Shown: positions 1 through 12,281 of the stretch, piece after piece
How the letters are laid out: each line of letters starts with the position of its first letter
Position numbering within the stretch: position 1 is the stretch's first letter
Source of the DNA: Gibbula magus
Taxonomy: Eukaryota; Mollusca; Gastropoda; Trochida; Trochidae
Reading direction: 5' to 3'
Length of the DNA stretch: 64,000 nucleotides
NCBI GenBank assembly: GCA_936450465.1
Contig: OW388302.1
Span: 61,168,328-61,232,327, forward strand
Program-made: the position numbers and the translations under genes
Notes under the pieces: generated by a model
What the model saw: the letters and a program-made list of their open reading frames with translations, nothing else
Database searches by the model: none
What the model was told of the DNA's origin: nothing

Positions 1-54
1 CGAATTATTATTATTTCGTTTGATGTCCTAAACACTGAATCAGATTTGATTATT

Positions 55-936
55 TAAAGTGTTCAAGCAACGAATTAAACTTATTTAAACTAATTAAATT
101 TAAATTAGAACATCCAATGAATGTCGTCAGCTTGTAAAGTTCAGATTCTAAAGTTAGGTTTATAAAGTTCAGCCTGTAAAGTTCAGTTTGTAAAGTTGAA
201 AGTTTGCCGACCGGTATCATAGGCAAAAGAATGTTGAAAGCGTTTGGTCAAAGAATACATTCTGAAAACTGAGGATCCGACAAATGGTTATATGTACCAA
301 ATGTTGTTTTTCTGTCATGCCTGTCCGTGCGTTGTACAACAAAATAAATTTGAAAATGTGGAATCTCTGACATTAAATAAATATCTGCAACACGATAGAA
401 CAGCAGGGTTACGTTTCAATTAGACGTCATGGTCTCTCCTCACCTATCATTCTATTTCCTACATGTAAATACGATTTCGTTTAATAATGTAATTTTTGTT
501 TTAAAACTTTAGATTAATTGCTATTAAAAAACTGACCATATGCATGTCAAATCCGATAGGTCTGACACTGATTCATTAAAGATTCACATCGCTGGTAGTT
601 GGAATGGTGAAGCCACGATTAACATCACTTTATTGATATTTCCCATGAAATTATTCATTTTCTGGCCAATTTCTGTGACATGTAGAACTACGTGTTTTCT
701 GGGCCAACAACAGTGACAGCAGCCTCAAATCAATGAAAATGATTGAATCGCAACAGTTTCATCTACTGCTAGAGTTACCTCCCCTTGACCACGCTGAACC
801 TCCTCTGTCCCTGAGCCAAATGAGGGGTAGTATAATGATAGAGACTTGTGGTATGTTTTTTTCAATTAGACGTTATGGTTTATGGTTTAAATTTAATTAG
901 TTTAAATAAGTTTAATTCGTTGCTTAAACACTTTAA
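55..936. mobile_element. Fold-back / DNA transposon-like element with about 50-bp terminal inverted repeats
   Basis: The first about 50 bases (AAGTGTTCAAGCAACGAATT and what follows, ending near 105) recur in reverse complement at about 886-936 with only one or two differences. The 780 bp between the arms has no open frame of note and includes two copies of a TTCAATTAGACGT-type motif (about 417 and 863). This is the layout of a non-autonomous DNA transposon or fold-back element. The target duplication is unclear (TA or TAA). I cannot name the superfamily. Confidence 0.65.
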
Positions 937-1462
937 TGTTTATAACACATACATTTTTATTCTAATAATTCACAATCGCAACAATTGTACACATGGATTT
1001 GTTATTGCTGTTTGTGTGAACTGAGCACATTCAAATGTGCATCACTATTATTATTATTTATTAGCATTATATGCTTAGCGCTTTTAGCATGCTTTCGAGC
1101 GTGGATATGTGCGCTTTATAAATATGCACTATTATTATTATTATTATCTTCAGGTGTGTTTGTTTTCATATAATAAGCGTGTTGTCGACAATATGTCAAT
1201 CATGATTCAGTGAATGATATGATAGCTATATGTGTAAGTTAAAAGCAGAACAGTTCGTGTATGTCTTTTATATAATTTAGGTGCGCCACATAAAATAAAA
1301 TAGTCACTTATCGTCATGTTACACGTTACACCTATGTAGGATGCTTGTATCACTCACGTCATATCGTTCCACTTCGCTTATATTGTTCATCTTCCTTCCA
1401 TACATCTCCAGTAAGCGACAAGCTGAGTCGACTAATAGTTAGATATTATTTCTAATGCCCAT
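937..1462. other. AT-rich intergenic stretch with ATT microsatellite and retroposon-like tail
   Basis: No gene is visible. Short ATT/TTA triplet runs lie at about 1048-1062 and 1128-1147. Between them a GCGCTTTATAAATATGCAC stretch resembles the 3' tail of many invertebrate retroposons, and similar text recurs at about 63420. This may be the degraded 3' end of a SINE or LINE. Confidence 0.3.
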
Positions 1463-1466
1463 TTAA

Positions 1467-1806
1467 AGGTGCAGTAGCACGTTTTTTCGCTCAAACAAGT
1501 CGATGAAATGTATTTGAAAAATAATGTCACCAATGATAAAACATCCTTATTACTTCTGAAAATCAAGTTAAAAAGGAGTGTACATGGTTCTGTAAAGCAA
1601 TGGGAATCGTTTTTGTCATTCAAAATAATAAAATGTGTTCACAATAAAATGGCCGTCATGCAATTTTTGCTTTATACGCAACACAGTTATTACCACTACG
1701 GATAATTGGTTTGTGTAATAAGATGTTTTACCCTCTAAAGTAAATATAAGGTTATAAATGGGAAACTTGAACAAATAATTTTTCAAAAAAACGTGCTACT
1801 GCCCCT
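1467..1806. mobile_element. TTAA-flanked MITE, family 1, copy 1
   Basis: A 340-bp element begins AGGTGCAGTAGCACG and ends with its reverse complement CGTGCTACTGCCCCT. It is flanked on both sides by TTAA (1463-1466 and 1807-1810). Two more copies lie at 5746-6100 and 47201-47555, with the same TIR and long internal similarity (for example TGTGTAATAAGATGTTTTAC). TTAA on both sides of all three copies is the target-site behaviour of the piggyBac superfamily. The element has no coding capacity. Confidence 0.85.
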
Positions 1807-1810
1807 TTAA

Positions 1811-4742
1811 TGTCCTTGTGAAGCATGTTTCCTCTTTATGTATTCCCTCTCGTGAATCTATCATTAGTAACCAGCTGCGTCACATTGAATAATAAAATTA
1901 CGATTTGGATCGATGTAACAATCACGAAACTTTTGTATTTAGATTGATGTTTTATTTTTTCTTCTTCTAATAATTCATCTCCAAGTTGTGTCGGTACCAT
2001 TGTTTCTACACGGACGTGAGCTTGTGACTTGGAGTCGCATCTCTTCATTACATATCAGTGGAAGTTCGTGACTAAATGCTTCACGTAATTAAACTCTTAA
2101 TCGACTAACGGTGATTAAAGACATATCCTAGCTAAAAATAGAATGAAATCAAGAGGGAGCCGACTCTCCTCTCACGAGTATCCATGATGTTACCCAAATA
2201 GCTGCGCGAGTGTAGATCGTCCCAAGATCTATCATCAAGTGTTGATTGTATAGCTTTCTGAATTATTGTGTTTATTATCCAAAACTCGACGAGAAATGTA
2301 AAATTATCTATTTATTAGAATTAACCATTTATGTATAATTAAAATTGACACTCGTTGATAAAATTTAAATTTCCTTGACATTTGAATGTTCATAAAATCG
2401 TGTTGATGAAGTTGATACCAGGAGACACTTGGAACTGAGTGTGCTGATTTCAAAATACAAATAAAATAATTGGGGAATCAGGTGAGTCACAAATTGTTCT
2501 TTTGGATGAAAGATATATATACGTTTACGTTTTTCTTGTACAGTTATCCATTAAGCTATATATAATATATGCACACATTCAATTTGATTAACGGTATAAA
2601 AACAATACTTCAATGTTTACCCATAATTGTTTTTTAAAAAACAAAATTAAGATATAATCAGGTGATGTAACTGAAATAAACAATTTATGTTTCTTATTTA
2701 ATAATATAAAATAATAATCTTGCCGAATCAGTATCTTAAAAGTTAGGCTAATCTCTCTATTTCTGTCACTGTGGAATATCAGATAACTTAAACCAAATTA
2801 AAATGAAATAAGTAGTTCTATATAAACATAAACTATATACTATGTATTAAATTAAATAAATTATGCATAGTTGGTAAATGACGTTCATTTTATGAATGGA
2901 GCATCCACGGTCTCCTTGCTTTATCGCGGTCTTCTTATGACGTCATCCTATTGTTACGATGACGTTTTTGATTGAATGTGTTATTTCACTGAGTAGAATA
3001 ACATGTTATTTCACTCAGTTCAAATACGGATTTTATTTTGACCGATAAATGCCGTATTTCACTGCTGAAAATATAATAAAATCATTTTCTTATTAATATA
3101 TTTTTTCTCTCTTGTGATTCCAGTATATGGTTGAAACATGTAAAATTACCATAAACCGTATAAATCAAATGTCTTTAAACCATTAAATATTAATATTTAT
3201 ATAAACACCATTTCTCCTGTACCCGCTCAATAAAGTCTCCAGTGTAATAAAATTCGGATACGTTTGAAGAGAATAGCAGTTTAACAGTATAATCGCATAT
3301 CTCCTGCCCGCTCAATCACACGCACTCGGTGTTCGGTTTCCCAGGTAAAAGTCGGCTACTTCAAAGACTCGAGTCTCACCTGTGAAAATCTCTAATCTCC
3401 CCTTGTTCAATCTGTTTACTCAACTTCATCAGTCAAAATTCGCCCCCATAAAATCCCCGCACACGTGCGAAGAGAAAATACACCCGGATTTTGTCGTTTT
3501 TGAGTATCGGCCGAGTAATTGTATTAAAATGTGGGGTCGTTCAAAGGCCGAAAGGTAAGGTCGTTATTGCATTGTGTTGGCAAGCTACCGATAAATTGTT
3601 TGCCTCTTTAGTACAGAAATACCTGGAATTGTCGAGTGTTTGAATAAACGTTGTCAAGTGGGGGAATGTAGCGTTATACGCAATGGTGACCAATCGTCCT
3701 TGTACGTTTCTGGGGCCCATGTTGAATGCATTCATTTTAACAGCGAGCGAGAGCAAGGTGCGTGTTACAACGTGCTGTCACATGTCCCAAGAAAAGCGTG
3801 CAAGTCCGTGCTTGTTCATATCAGCCCGTCTCAACATGTACATTTCGCTGTTAAGAACAAGTGAGGACTGGTTTTGATAACTGTTGTCACTTATGAATAT
3901 CGCACCGCATTTGGAGTGACTTGTTCAATTTCCATTAATGTAAACCTAATACTAATTTTATTAGTCTAAATAGTTAAATGTTGATGTATTGGTAATGCAA
4001 GAGGTAGGAACAGGTCTGCTATTTTGGGTCGTGTATACGATGAAGCCATTTCATGCCAATTATGTTCTCTTAGTTTTCATTATCAAATATTAATCTTTCA
4101 TTGTTCAGATACTCACTAACCAGATAGAATAACAATTTAAGACACGTTGAGGTAAACGCACGTCTGTTCAAAATAGCGTGTATTCGCGAGTACATTTATA
4201 CTACATAGCAATACATTTTATAAGATAAAACAAATCGCGTTTGTAACATGTCCGGGGTTCATCATTATCCAAGCCTGATTGGGGCCAAATCTTAGTAAAC
4301 AAGATGTATCATTCAACAGTGGATCGCCACAGTAGATCACTTGCGGGATTTCAAATATCAATCATTTAGTACCAAACCCATCAGAATTAAATATAAACCA
4401 AAGTCATGTTAAATATGAATTCGTTGTCCTTGTAAAAAAGTGTTACATATTATATTTTCTGCTTTCGATGTGTGAAAATCAGTGTGCAACTATTAATTGA
4501 TGCTATTTAATAAAATAACCAATTCTGAATTCCACAGAAAAACGTTTCACACTGATCCTCAGCAAGTATAGTTACTACGGTACATATAGTCAGTTTCGGG
4601 AAATACCAGGACAGCATGCCGGAGAGGCCTTTAATTTGTCACTATGGTTGTAAAATTATGAAAATTTCCACAACCTTTTTGTGGCCCCTTCACCAGATTA
4701 TGAATGAAGTGCGTAGTGCTATGGATGTTCAGCTTGAGCGAT
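1811..4742. other. AT-rich intergenic sequence, no gene recognised
   Basis: There is no convincing coding exon here. Noted landmarks are an isolated strong donor-like site (ATCAG|GTGAGTC, about 2480), a TGACGTCATCCTATTGTT segment at 2939 that recurs inverted near 6770, two direct copies of GTTATTTCACT.AGT (about 2983 and 3005), and a more GC-rich patch at 3300-3900. In that patch an ATG at 3530 runs into a donor-like GTAAGG, but I could not extend it into a gene. Confidence 0.35.
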
Positions 4743-4746
4743 TTAA

Positions 4747-5237
4747 AGGTGCATCCATTGTGTATCATAAAATTTAATTTTGGCTTTAATACGTTCCAAA
4801 TCACCATCTTGGCTGTCTACAATACAAATAAATTCACTCAGCTTGCATATTTATCCCCATTCGCCAAATATATCATAATTACTAGTTTCCAATTAAAATT
4901 GAGTAACATCATTATGCATGTGCAGAAACCCAAACTGCACGTCCCATTTACATGCACAGTAGTTATGTGACCCATAAAACATTATCAACTCAAATTTGTC
5001 TTTTTGTCTGTTATAAATAAGATTCCAAAATTACGTTTGACTAATTGACGCGCGCCACACGCTGTGCATTGTCCGGTTTTCCATCAGAAATCACTACTTT
5101 TACCTTCATATCGTCATTATGCTAAGTCTACTATCATCAACATGGTAGTTTTCGGTAACAGTCGGTACTTTTCGATAAAATAACACCATTTATAACGTTT
5201 GGAATATGTGACCCCCAACAACACAATGGATGTACCT
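4747..5237. mobile_element. TTAA-flanked MITE, family 2, copy 1
   Basis: The left end is AGGTGCATCCATTGTGT and the right end is ACACAATGGATGTACCT, a 17-bp TIR with one difference. TTAA flanks it at 4743-4746 and 5238-5241. The right 75 bp recur at 48470-48544, again followed by TTAA. Internal sequence differs from family 1, so it is a separate family using the same kind of target. No coding sequence. Confidence 0.75.
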
Positions 5238-5289
5238 TTAAGTACGTGCTTCTCGCGTGTCAAAATGAATGCCATACTAAATGTTTCTG

Positions 5290-5402
5290 GTGCATCGATT
5301 CACTATCTTGACACAACAAAGCGAGGGAAATACCGCAAGGGATAAATCAGCCAGTATTGCAGACTGGCAAGAGTTATGCTTTGCGTTAGCTATAGGAAGT
5401 TG
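5290..5402 (-). mobile_element. Half copy of the 9-bp-TSD (MULE-like) MITE
   Basis: The segment matches the reverse complement of the left half of the elements at 14947-15171 and 36311-36525: a run around CGATTCACTATCTTGACAC, then the CAGCCAGTA and GACTGGCAAGAGTTATG blocks, then a GGAAGTTG end at 5402. The other half is missing, so the copy is truncated. Confidence 0.75.
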
Positions 5403-5745
5403 TGCGAGGTTTAGAAAGAATCGGACGTACATGACAATTGTGAAATTACGACAGAGTGGATTCTTAATGACATATATTCACTCCGACTGTCACTATTTAG
5501 GGAACTGAAATCTGTTATTTCTTTATTTCGTATGTATAACGATTATTCATTAAAACGATTTATGTTTCAAACTAGTTTATTCATTTATTTATTCACTTTT
5601 ATGCGTGGTTGCCACAGATAACGATGTCTATGTGGGATGTAATAATTCACTAGAGGATATATACTGTGTACGATTACACGCATGTCTATCAAATACATTA
5701 CCAAATTTACTTCCTCCGACAACAGCAAAAAATCTTTCTTTTTAA
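5403..5745. other. Intergenic, nothing recognised
   Basis: AT-rich sequence between two mobile elements. No exon, RNA gene or repeat was identified. Confidence 0.3.
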
Positions 5746-6100
5746 AGGGGCAGTAGCGCGTTTTTTCGCTGAAATATGTCGATGAAATGTATTTAGAAAA
5801 TAATTTCACCAATAGTAAAACACCCTTCTCTCTTTCAGAAAATCAAGTTAAAAATGAGTGTATACTTGTTCCGGAAAGCCTTGAGAATCGTTTTTGTCAT
5901 TCAAAATAATAAAATGTGTTCACAATAAAATGGCCGCCGTGCATTTTTTGCTTACTACGCAACACTGTTATAACCACTACGGATAATTCGTTTGTGTGAT
6001 AAGATGTTTTACCCTCTAAAGTAAATATAAATGGCATAAACTATCATTTTAAATTGGAAAATTGAAAAAATAAAATTTTGAAAAAAGTGCTACTGCCCCT
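5746..6100. mobile_element. TTAA-flanked MITE, family 1, copy 2
   Basis: A 355-bp copy with ends AGGGGCAGTAGCGCG and GTGCTACTGCCCCT, flanked by TTAA at 5742-5745 and 6101-6104. The interior is close to the copies at 1467 and 47201. Confidence 0.85.
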
Positions 6101-6104
6101 TTAA

Positions 6105-6517
6105 AAACACGGATTTCGACCTACTCTCTCTATATCTCCGTTGCTCCTTTTAAGTTTAATGGAAAATGTCTTTCTTTCCTAGGCACAAACTACATGTACG
6201 TATGTACATGAAAGCTCCAGTACAAAGAGTAAGGAGTTAAATTATTTTATTTTTTATTTTTTTTAAAAACTTTGTATCCAAGCCAAAATATGCAAAGTAA
6301 TTCACCCTGAACTAAAAGATAACATTCTCTAAAATCTCTAAAAGATTCCGACTGAAAACCACTTTCTCGGTTTTTTAAAAACAAATAGTTGCTGGATGAG
6401 ATAACGTGTTTATAATTGTTTATAACCGATTGTGTATTACTCATCAATGGTTAAGTATTTTAATCATTTAATATCTGCTTGATTGACATTCTAGAAGTTG
6501 ATGTGATGAAGAATAGA
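6105..6517. other. Intergenic, nothing recognised
   Basis: AT-rich spacer with no recognisable exon or repeat. Confidence 0.3.
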
Positions 6518-6873
6518 GATTTTATGGATATACAACTTCTTTATGTAGAGGTAAAATATCCGAGTAACTCTCCATTCCTTAAAGATAATGGAGCCGAGGC
6601 CCATTATTGTTAAGGAATGGAGAGTTACGAGGATATTACCCTATTTAAATTAGACTCAAAGTATTGCTCTTATCAAAATTGCTTTAAAAAGTTAAATAAA
6701 TTAAATTTCTACTACTAAAAATATGATGTGATGTGCAACTCTTACTGGAAAATAATGGAGTGAAAGAACAATAGGATGACGTCACAAGTGTAATTTAATG
6801 CTTGACAACAACATCAGAACCGATGTCGAAACATCGCCTTCAAAGAATAAAGAAGTTGTATATCCATGAAATC
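6518..6873. mobile_element. Inverted-repeat element with internal palindrome
   Basis: The outer arms are about 27 bp: GATTTTATGGATATACAACT at 6518 and its complement ending CCATGAAATC at 6873, one base different over the clear part. Inside, 6551-6640 is a near-perfect hairpin built on GAGTAACTCTCCATTCCTTA with a nine-base loop around AGCCGAGGC. A GATGTCGAAACATCG stem sits near the right end. The CGAAAC stem followed by ATAAAGAAGTTGT is reminiscent of retroposon or Penelope-like termini; that resemblance is from memory and unproven. Confidence 0.65.
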
Positions 6874-9115
6874 GTATTAATAGTTAATTTATTATCTGTT
6901 ATTTATTATTATTTAATATGTGTTGTTTGTCATTTATTACTTAATATTCTACCATGAACTTTTAAAATCCTTGTTTTTGATTGGTATAATTTATGGTTGA
7001 ACGGAGGTTCGGACATGATTTTTGTGAAGGCGATATACTGCGTTTGAATTCATGCCAGGTAGCTCCGCTTTGCGGTTTCCACGTCAGGTTCCCTTCTTCG
7101 TCATTTACTCCGTGTATCTGAAGGGGATGTAATTATATTTTGGACCGATATTTGAACAGTGAAACTCGCTCGTAAAGGAGGCGATTGCGATGCTTGATCG
7201 AATGAGATACCACACAGCGTGACATCATTGAATCATTTAATTGTACAGCGCTTTGAGCATATGACCCGTGGATTAGGTTTTATTCGTTTATTTATTGATT
7301 TATCAACCCCTAATTAAACAGAGTATCAAACTACCGAATTTACAAACCATGCCTAGATTCAGATAAATCGGTATAATTAAGTTGAACTCATTTGAAATAC
7401 GAGAGAAACTATCAATATCATGCCAAACTGTAATAAACCACCATTTTAGTCTAAATAACTGCCGATGCGACAATGATATTTGCGGATGACGGAGAGATTA
7501 TGCAAGTTATGCAAACATCGATCATTTCTTAGGAAAATGGTTTAATGACCCAAATATGTTACTTTATTCACATGACTGGGTTTCAACAGTGCCTCGTTTT
7601 CGAAACCACTACCCAATCGCAGCCTCTTTTTCGCGCAGACATCTTGGGTGGTCTAGATTTCAACATAGGTGGTCTTCCAGCTGGTTGAGGTGTTGTGTTT
7701 TGTCGTTCTGATCCATTTGATATGTTTCCGGAATATTTCTGAAAATTATACCATTAAGGCATTATAGGCGATAGTTACTCATTTCGTAATTATATTCCAA
7801 TGGCTAAATAACATAGGCTGTACATTTTGACTTGAAATATGACGTTTGACAAATAATAACCGGAAACAGTAACGGTTGTTTAGGTTCGCCAAATCGCAAC
7901 ACGTTGATCGTGTCTCGCCACCAACGAGGAAAGTGGACCTGCCATTTCCGGAAAGGGGTGATAGATTATGTACAATTTAATATTTCAGAAATTTGTAACA
8001 AAAGTAAATTACTAAATATTATGAAATTAATACAGAAATAACCGATTCCATGTTAACAATGCTTCAAACAAAAAAAAATAATATTATAAAGGGGAAAGTA
8101 CAAACAACCAGATATGCTGACCAACCTTATAATCTAATGGACCCGTCCATCGCCTCCAGTCATTTAGTGTCTAACTCAGAACGATGGGAATTCTGGTATA
8201 TTCAGCTAGTCTGATATTATGTGTTGTATAATTCTTGCAATTTTCATTCATTTGGAATAGTAAATAATATACCTACAGGTAAGTCTGTATTTTAAATTTG
8301 CGTATGTTTTTGATATGATACGACGTGAAATATCTAGTTACTAGAAGCAGATATTATTGTTTATGCGGTATTTGTCGTGATGGAACATTATGTACAGATG
8401 GATTACTATAACTTGGAGGCTCTGGTTACAGAGTATTTATATTGTGGCAATGATCAGTGGGACAATATGATGATAAACGATATTGGCCTATTTACTGAAT
8501 GGTATTACAGGCTTTTATATGATATTTCGACATAATTGATCATCTACGGAAAAAGCATATAATATTATCATCAAACTAAAATCTCGCAGCTCGATCAGTA
8601 GTCGTTTATTATTTTGAGGTCTTCAGAGAATGAATGTCAATATACGTTACTACAGTCGCCATCACACAAAATCTAGGTCATCATGACCTGGTTAATAAAA
8701 AACGTTATGACATGAAGTGGCATATATGAAATAAAGAAATAGTACATGATTTTAAGCTCAAGATATTTCTTTAGGAATGAAAGAGGTGGACGAATATAAC
8801 GTCCATACATGTAAATGCTGTGTAATTTTGTTATTTTAGTAACCTTTCACATATCATCCCAAATTGACTAAAATAATGAATTAATATGCGCTGATAAAAG
8901 CACCTCTGAATATTGAATATGAAGAATGAAATATGAATGGCATAAAATGTAAAGATAGATTATGAAGACATTGTAAATCAGAAAAAAATATATATATTAA
9001 ATAAAATATCATTCAAATGAAGGAATAATAAATTATTTTTGAATGAAAGAGGTTGTCGGGTATAACAACACGAGAGCATATTAATTAGTATTAATTAGTA
9101 TGTCTATACATTGAA
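6874..9115. other. AT-rich intergenic sequence
   Basis: No gene was assembled. A CAGCGCTTTGAGCATATGAC segment at about 7246 resembles the retroposon tails near 1080 and 63390. A strong donor-like CTACAG|GTAAGTCT at about 8278 has no open frame upstream, so at most it would close a non-coding exon. Confidence 0.3.
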
Positions 9116-11450
9116 TTGCCTAACCATTGGTTTATTCAACTCACTTACCATTCTGCACACCCCATTTCTAGATTCAATTCACATACCATTCTGCATATAG
9201 CGAATTTCTATATTCAATTCACACACATTCCATTCTGTATACCCAATTTCTATATTCAATTCACACACATACCATTCTTCATATCCAATTTCTATATTCA
9301 ATTCACACAATACCATTCTGTATACCCCATTTCTAGATTCAATTCACATACCATTCTCCATACCCCATTTATACATTCATATAACATACAATTCTACATA
9401 CTTCATTTCTATATTCAATATACATTCTATTTTGCATACCCCATTTCTCGATTCAATTCTCATTCCATACTACATACACCATTTCTACATTTAATTCACA
9501 TTCCATTCTGCATACCCCATGCCTAGATTCAATTCACATATTCTGCATAACCCATGCCTAGATTCAATTCACATTCCATACTGCATAACCCATGCCTAGA
9601 TTCAATTAACATATCATTCTGCATATACCATTTATACATTCATATAACATACAAGTTTACATAACATACAATTCTACATACTCAATTTCTATATTCAATT
9701 CACATTCAATTTTGCATACCCATTTCTCGATTCCATTCTCATTACAGACTATACATACCCCATTTCTACATTTAATTCACATTCCATACTGCATAACCCA
9801 TGCCTAGATTCAAATCACATATCATTCTGCATAACCCACGCCTAGATTCAATTCACATATCATTTTGCATAACCCATACCTAGATTCAATTCACATATTC
9901 TGAATAACCCATGCCTAGATTCAATTCACATATTCTGCATAACCCATGCCTAGATTCAATTCACATATAATTATGCATAACCCATACCTATATTCAATTC
10001 ACATATCATTCTGCATAACCCATGCCTAGATTCATTTCACCTATCATTCTGCATAACCCATGCCTAGATTCAATTCACATATCATTCTGCATAACCCATG
10101 CCTAGATTCAATTCACATATCATTTTGCATAACCCATGCCTAGATTCAATTCACATATCATTTTGCATAACCCATGCCTAGATTCAATTCACATATCATT
10201 TTGCATAACCCATGCCTAGATTCAATTCACATATCATTCTTCATAACCCATGCCTAGATTCAATTCACATATCATTCTGCATAACCCATGCCTAGATTCA
10301 ATTCACATATCATTTTGCATAACCCATGCCTAGATTCAATTCACATATCATTTTGCATAACCCATGCCTAGATTCAATTCACATATCATTCTGCATAACC
10401 CATGCCTAGATTCATTTCACATATCATTCTGCATTACCCATGCCTAGATTCAATTCACATATCATTCTGCATAACCCATGCCTAGATTCAATTCACATAT
10501 CATTTTGCATAACCCATGCCTAGATTCAATTCACATATCATTCTGCATAACCCATGCCTAGATTCAATTCACATATCATTCTGCATAACCCATGCCTAGA
10601 TTCAATTCACATATCATTTTGCATAACCCATGCCTAGATTCAATTCACATATCATTCTGCATAACCCATGCCTAGATTAAATTCACATATTCTGAATAAC
10701 CCATGCCTAGATTCAATTCACATATAATTCTGCATAACCCATACCTAGATTCAATTCACATATCATTCTGCATAACCCATGCCTAGATTCATTTCACATA
10801 TCATTTTGCATAACCCATGCCTAGATTCAATTCACATATCATTTTGCATAACCCATGCCTAGATTCAATTCACATATCATTTTGCATAACCCATGCCTAG
10901 ATTCAATTCACATATCATTTTGCATAACCCATGCCTAGATTCAATTCACATATCATTCTGCATAACCCATGCCTAGATTCAATTCACATATCATTTTGCA
11001 TAACCCATGCCTAGATTCAATTCACATATCATTTTGCATAACCCATGCCTAGATTCAATTCACATATCATTTTGCATAACCTATGCCTAGATTCAATTCA
11101 CATATCATTCTGCATAACCAATGCCTAGATTCAATTCACATATTCTGCATAACCAATGCCTAGATTCAATTCACATATAATTTTGCATAACCCATGCCTA
11201 GATTCAATTCACATATCATTCTGCATAACCCATGCCTAGATTCAATTCACATATCATTCTGCATAACCCATGCCTAGATTCAATTCACATATCATTCTGC
11301 ATAACCCATGCCTAGATTCAATTCACATATCATTCTGCATAACCCATACCTAGATTCAATTCACATATCATTCTGCATAACCCATGCCTAGATTCAATTC
11401 ACATATCATTCTGCATAACCCATTTCTACATTCAATTCACATACCATTCC
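9116..11450. repeat. 38-bp satellite array, about 60 units
   Basis: The unit ATAACCCATGCCTAGATTCA plus ATTCACATATCATTCTGC is repeated head to tail with period 38. The first 500 bp are degenerate, with CCATTTCTAGATT variants and changing spacing. From about 10000 to 11430 the units are nearly identical, differing mainly at CTGC/TTGC and by a short deletion that removes ATCAT in some units. There is no unique spacer, so it is not CRISPR-like. The long open frame over the first part is a by-product of the repeat. Confidence 0.95.
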
Positions 11451-11949
11451 TTTCAACAAACTAATATCCGAATACCATTAAATAACATATGTTCATTCCA
11501 TTCTTTACACTTGATGTCTACATGTACATCCCATTCAAACAGTATTAACATACACTATATACCCATGGCAGTATGTAATATGTGTAACAAATGAGCATTT
11601 CAACTGATTTGATTATCAACATATTGGAATAATAGAGATTGAATAACAACAACAAATATTTCAGGAATTATCTAAACAAAATCAAACAATATTCACAATC
11701 TTACACCCATTGTGTATGTTATTAAACCATATTTTATTTAGATTTCGTAGGAGTAAACAATATTTTAAATTTTCTTTGTAGGAAGATACTTTTTTAAAAA
11801 CTCTCCACAACTGGACAACTAGTACATGTACATTATTTCCTCTACGGAGCTGCCGTAAGAGCTACACAACGCCGTTATTATAGGTACTCATTTGTAGAGC
11901 TGGGTGGATTGAGTGTCGTGTGATGAAGTGCCCAAAGTGATACATTTTA
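11451..11949. other. AT-rich flank of the satellite
   Basis: No gene or repeat was recognised beyond degenerate edges of the array. Confidence 0.3.
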
Positions 11950-12018
11950 GGTGCCTTCGCCTGGATTCGAACCAGTGTATTTGGCGTTAGAGCGCAGTCA
12001 AATGCTTTCGTCCAATCA
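11950..12018 (-). ncRNA. Degenerate tRNA-like sequence (pseudo-tRNA or SINE head)
   Basis: The minus strand carries a B-box-type GGTTCGAATCC preceded by a possible anticodon-arm region (GACTGCGCTC) and followed by GAAGGCACC. The T arm pairs in only about four of five positions and I find no 5' acceptor strand matching GAAGGCA. It is therefore not an intact tRNA and is more likely a pseudogene or the head of a retroposon. Confidence 0.4.
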
Positions 12019-12177
12019 TATGAGTGTATTGTGGTCACGTGGAGTACATTTATATCCCGATAGATGTACGGTTGTCTGGTTGCGTTCGGGTATCATGCTC
12101 ATAAACTGGTTCACAGACTTTCATAAAAACAACAAACAATGTCAACTGATTGTTTTATCTATGGAGATAATACACAA

Positions 12178-12281
12178 TTAAACACTTATTACATTGACAA
12201 ATGACCTGCTGTGTTCCCTTTCCGAAAGGAAATAGTCGCTTCCGTTGATGAGGGTCTTCTGTATTAAGGAGCTTGATATTC
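12178..12281 (-). CDS. Gene C exon 3 (terminal)
   Basis: It begins after the acceptor TTCTTCTTTTAG, a good pyrimidine tract, in phase 1. It encodes 33 residues (ISSSLIQKTL onward) and ends at TAA (12178-12180). It has no cysteine and is polar. Only this phase gives a long continuation. Confidence 0.4.

Noticed and set aside
3530..3560. ATG followed by eight codons and a GTAAGG donor
   Set aside because: No acceptor or downstream exon gives a convincing continuation.
9116..9526. 136-codon open frame on the plus strand
   Set aside because: It lies wholly in the degenerate edge of the 38-bp satellite.
9116..11450. Regular short repeats that could suggest a CRISPR array
   Set aside because: There are no unique spacers, and the context is a eukaryotic nuclear genome.
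11950..12018. Functional tRNA gene on the minus strand
   Set aside because: The B box is good but the acceptor and T stems do not close.
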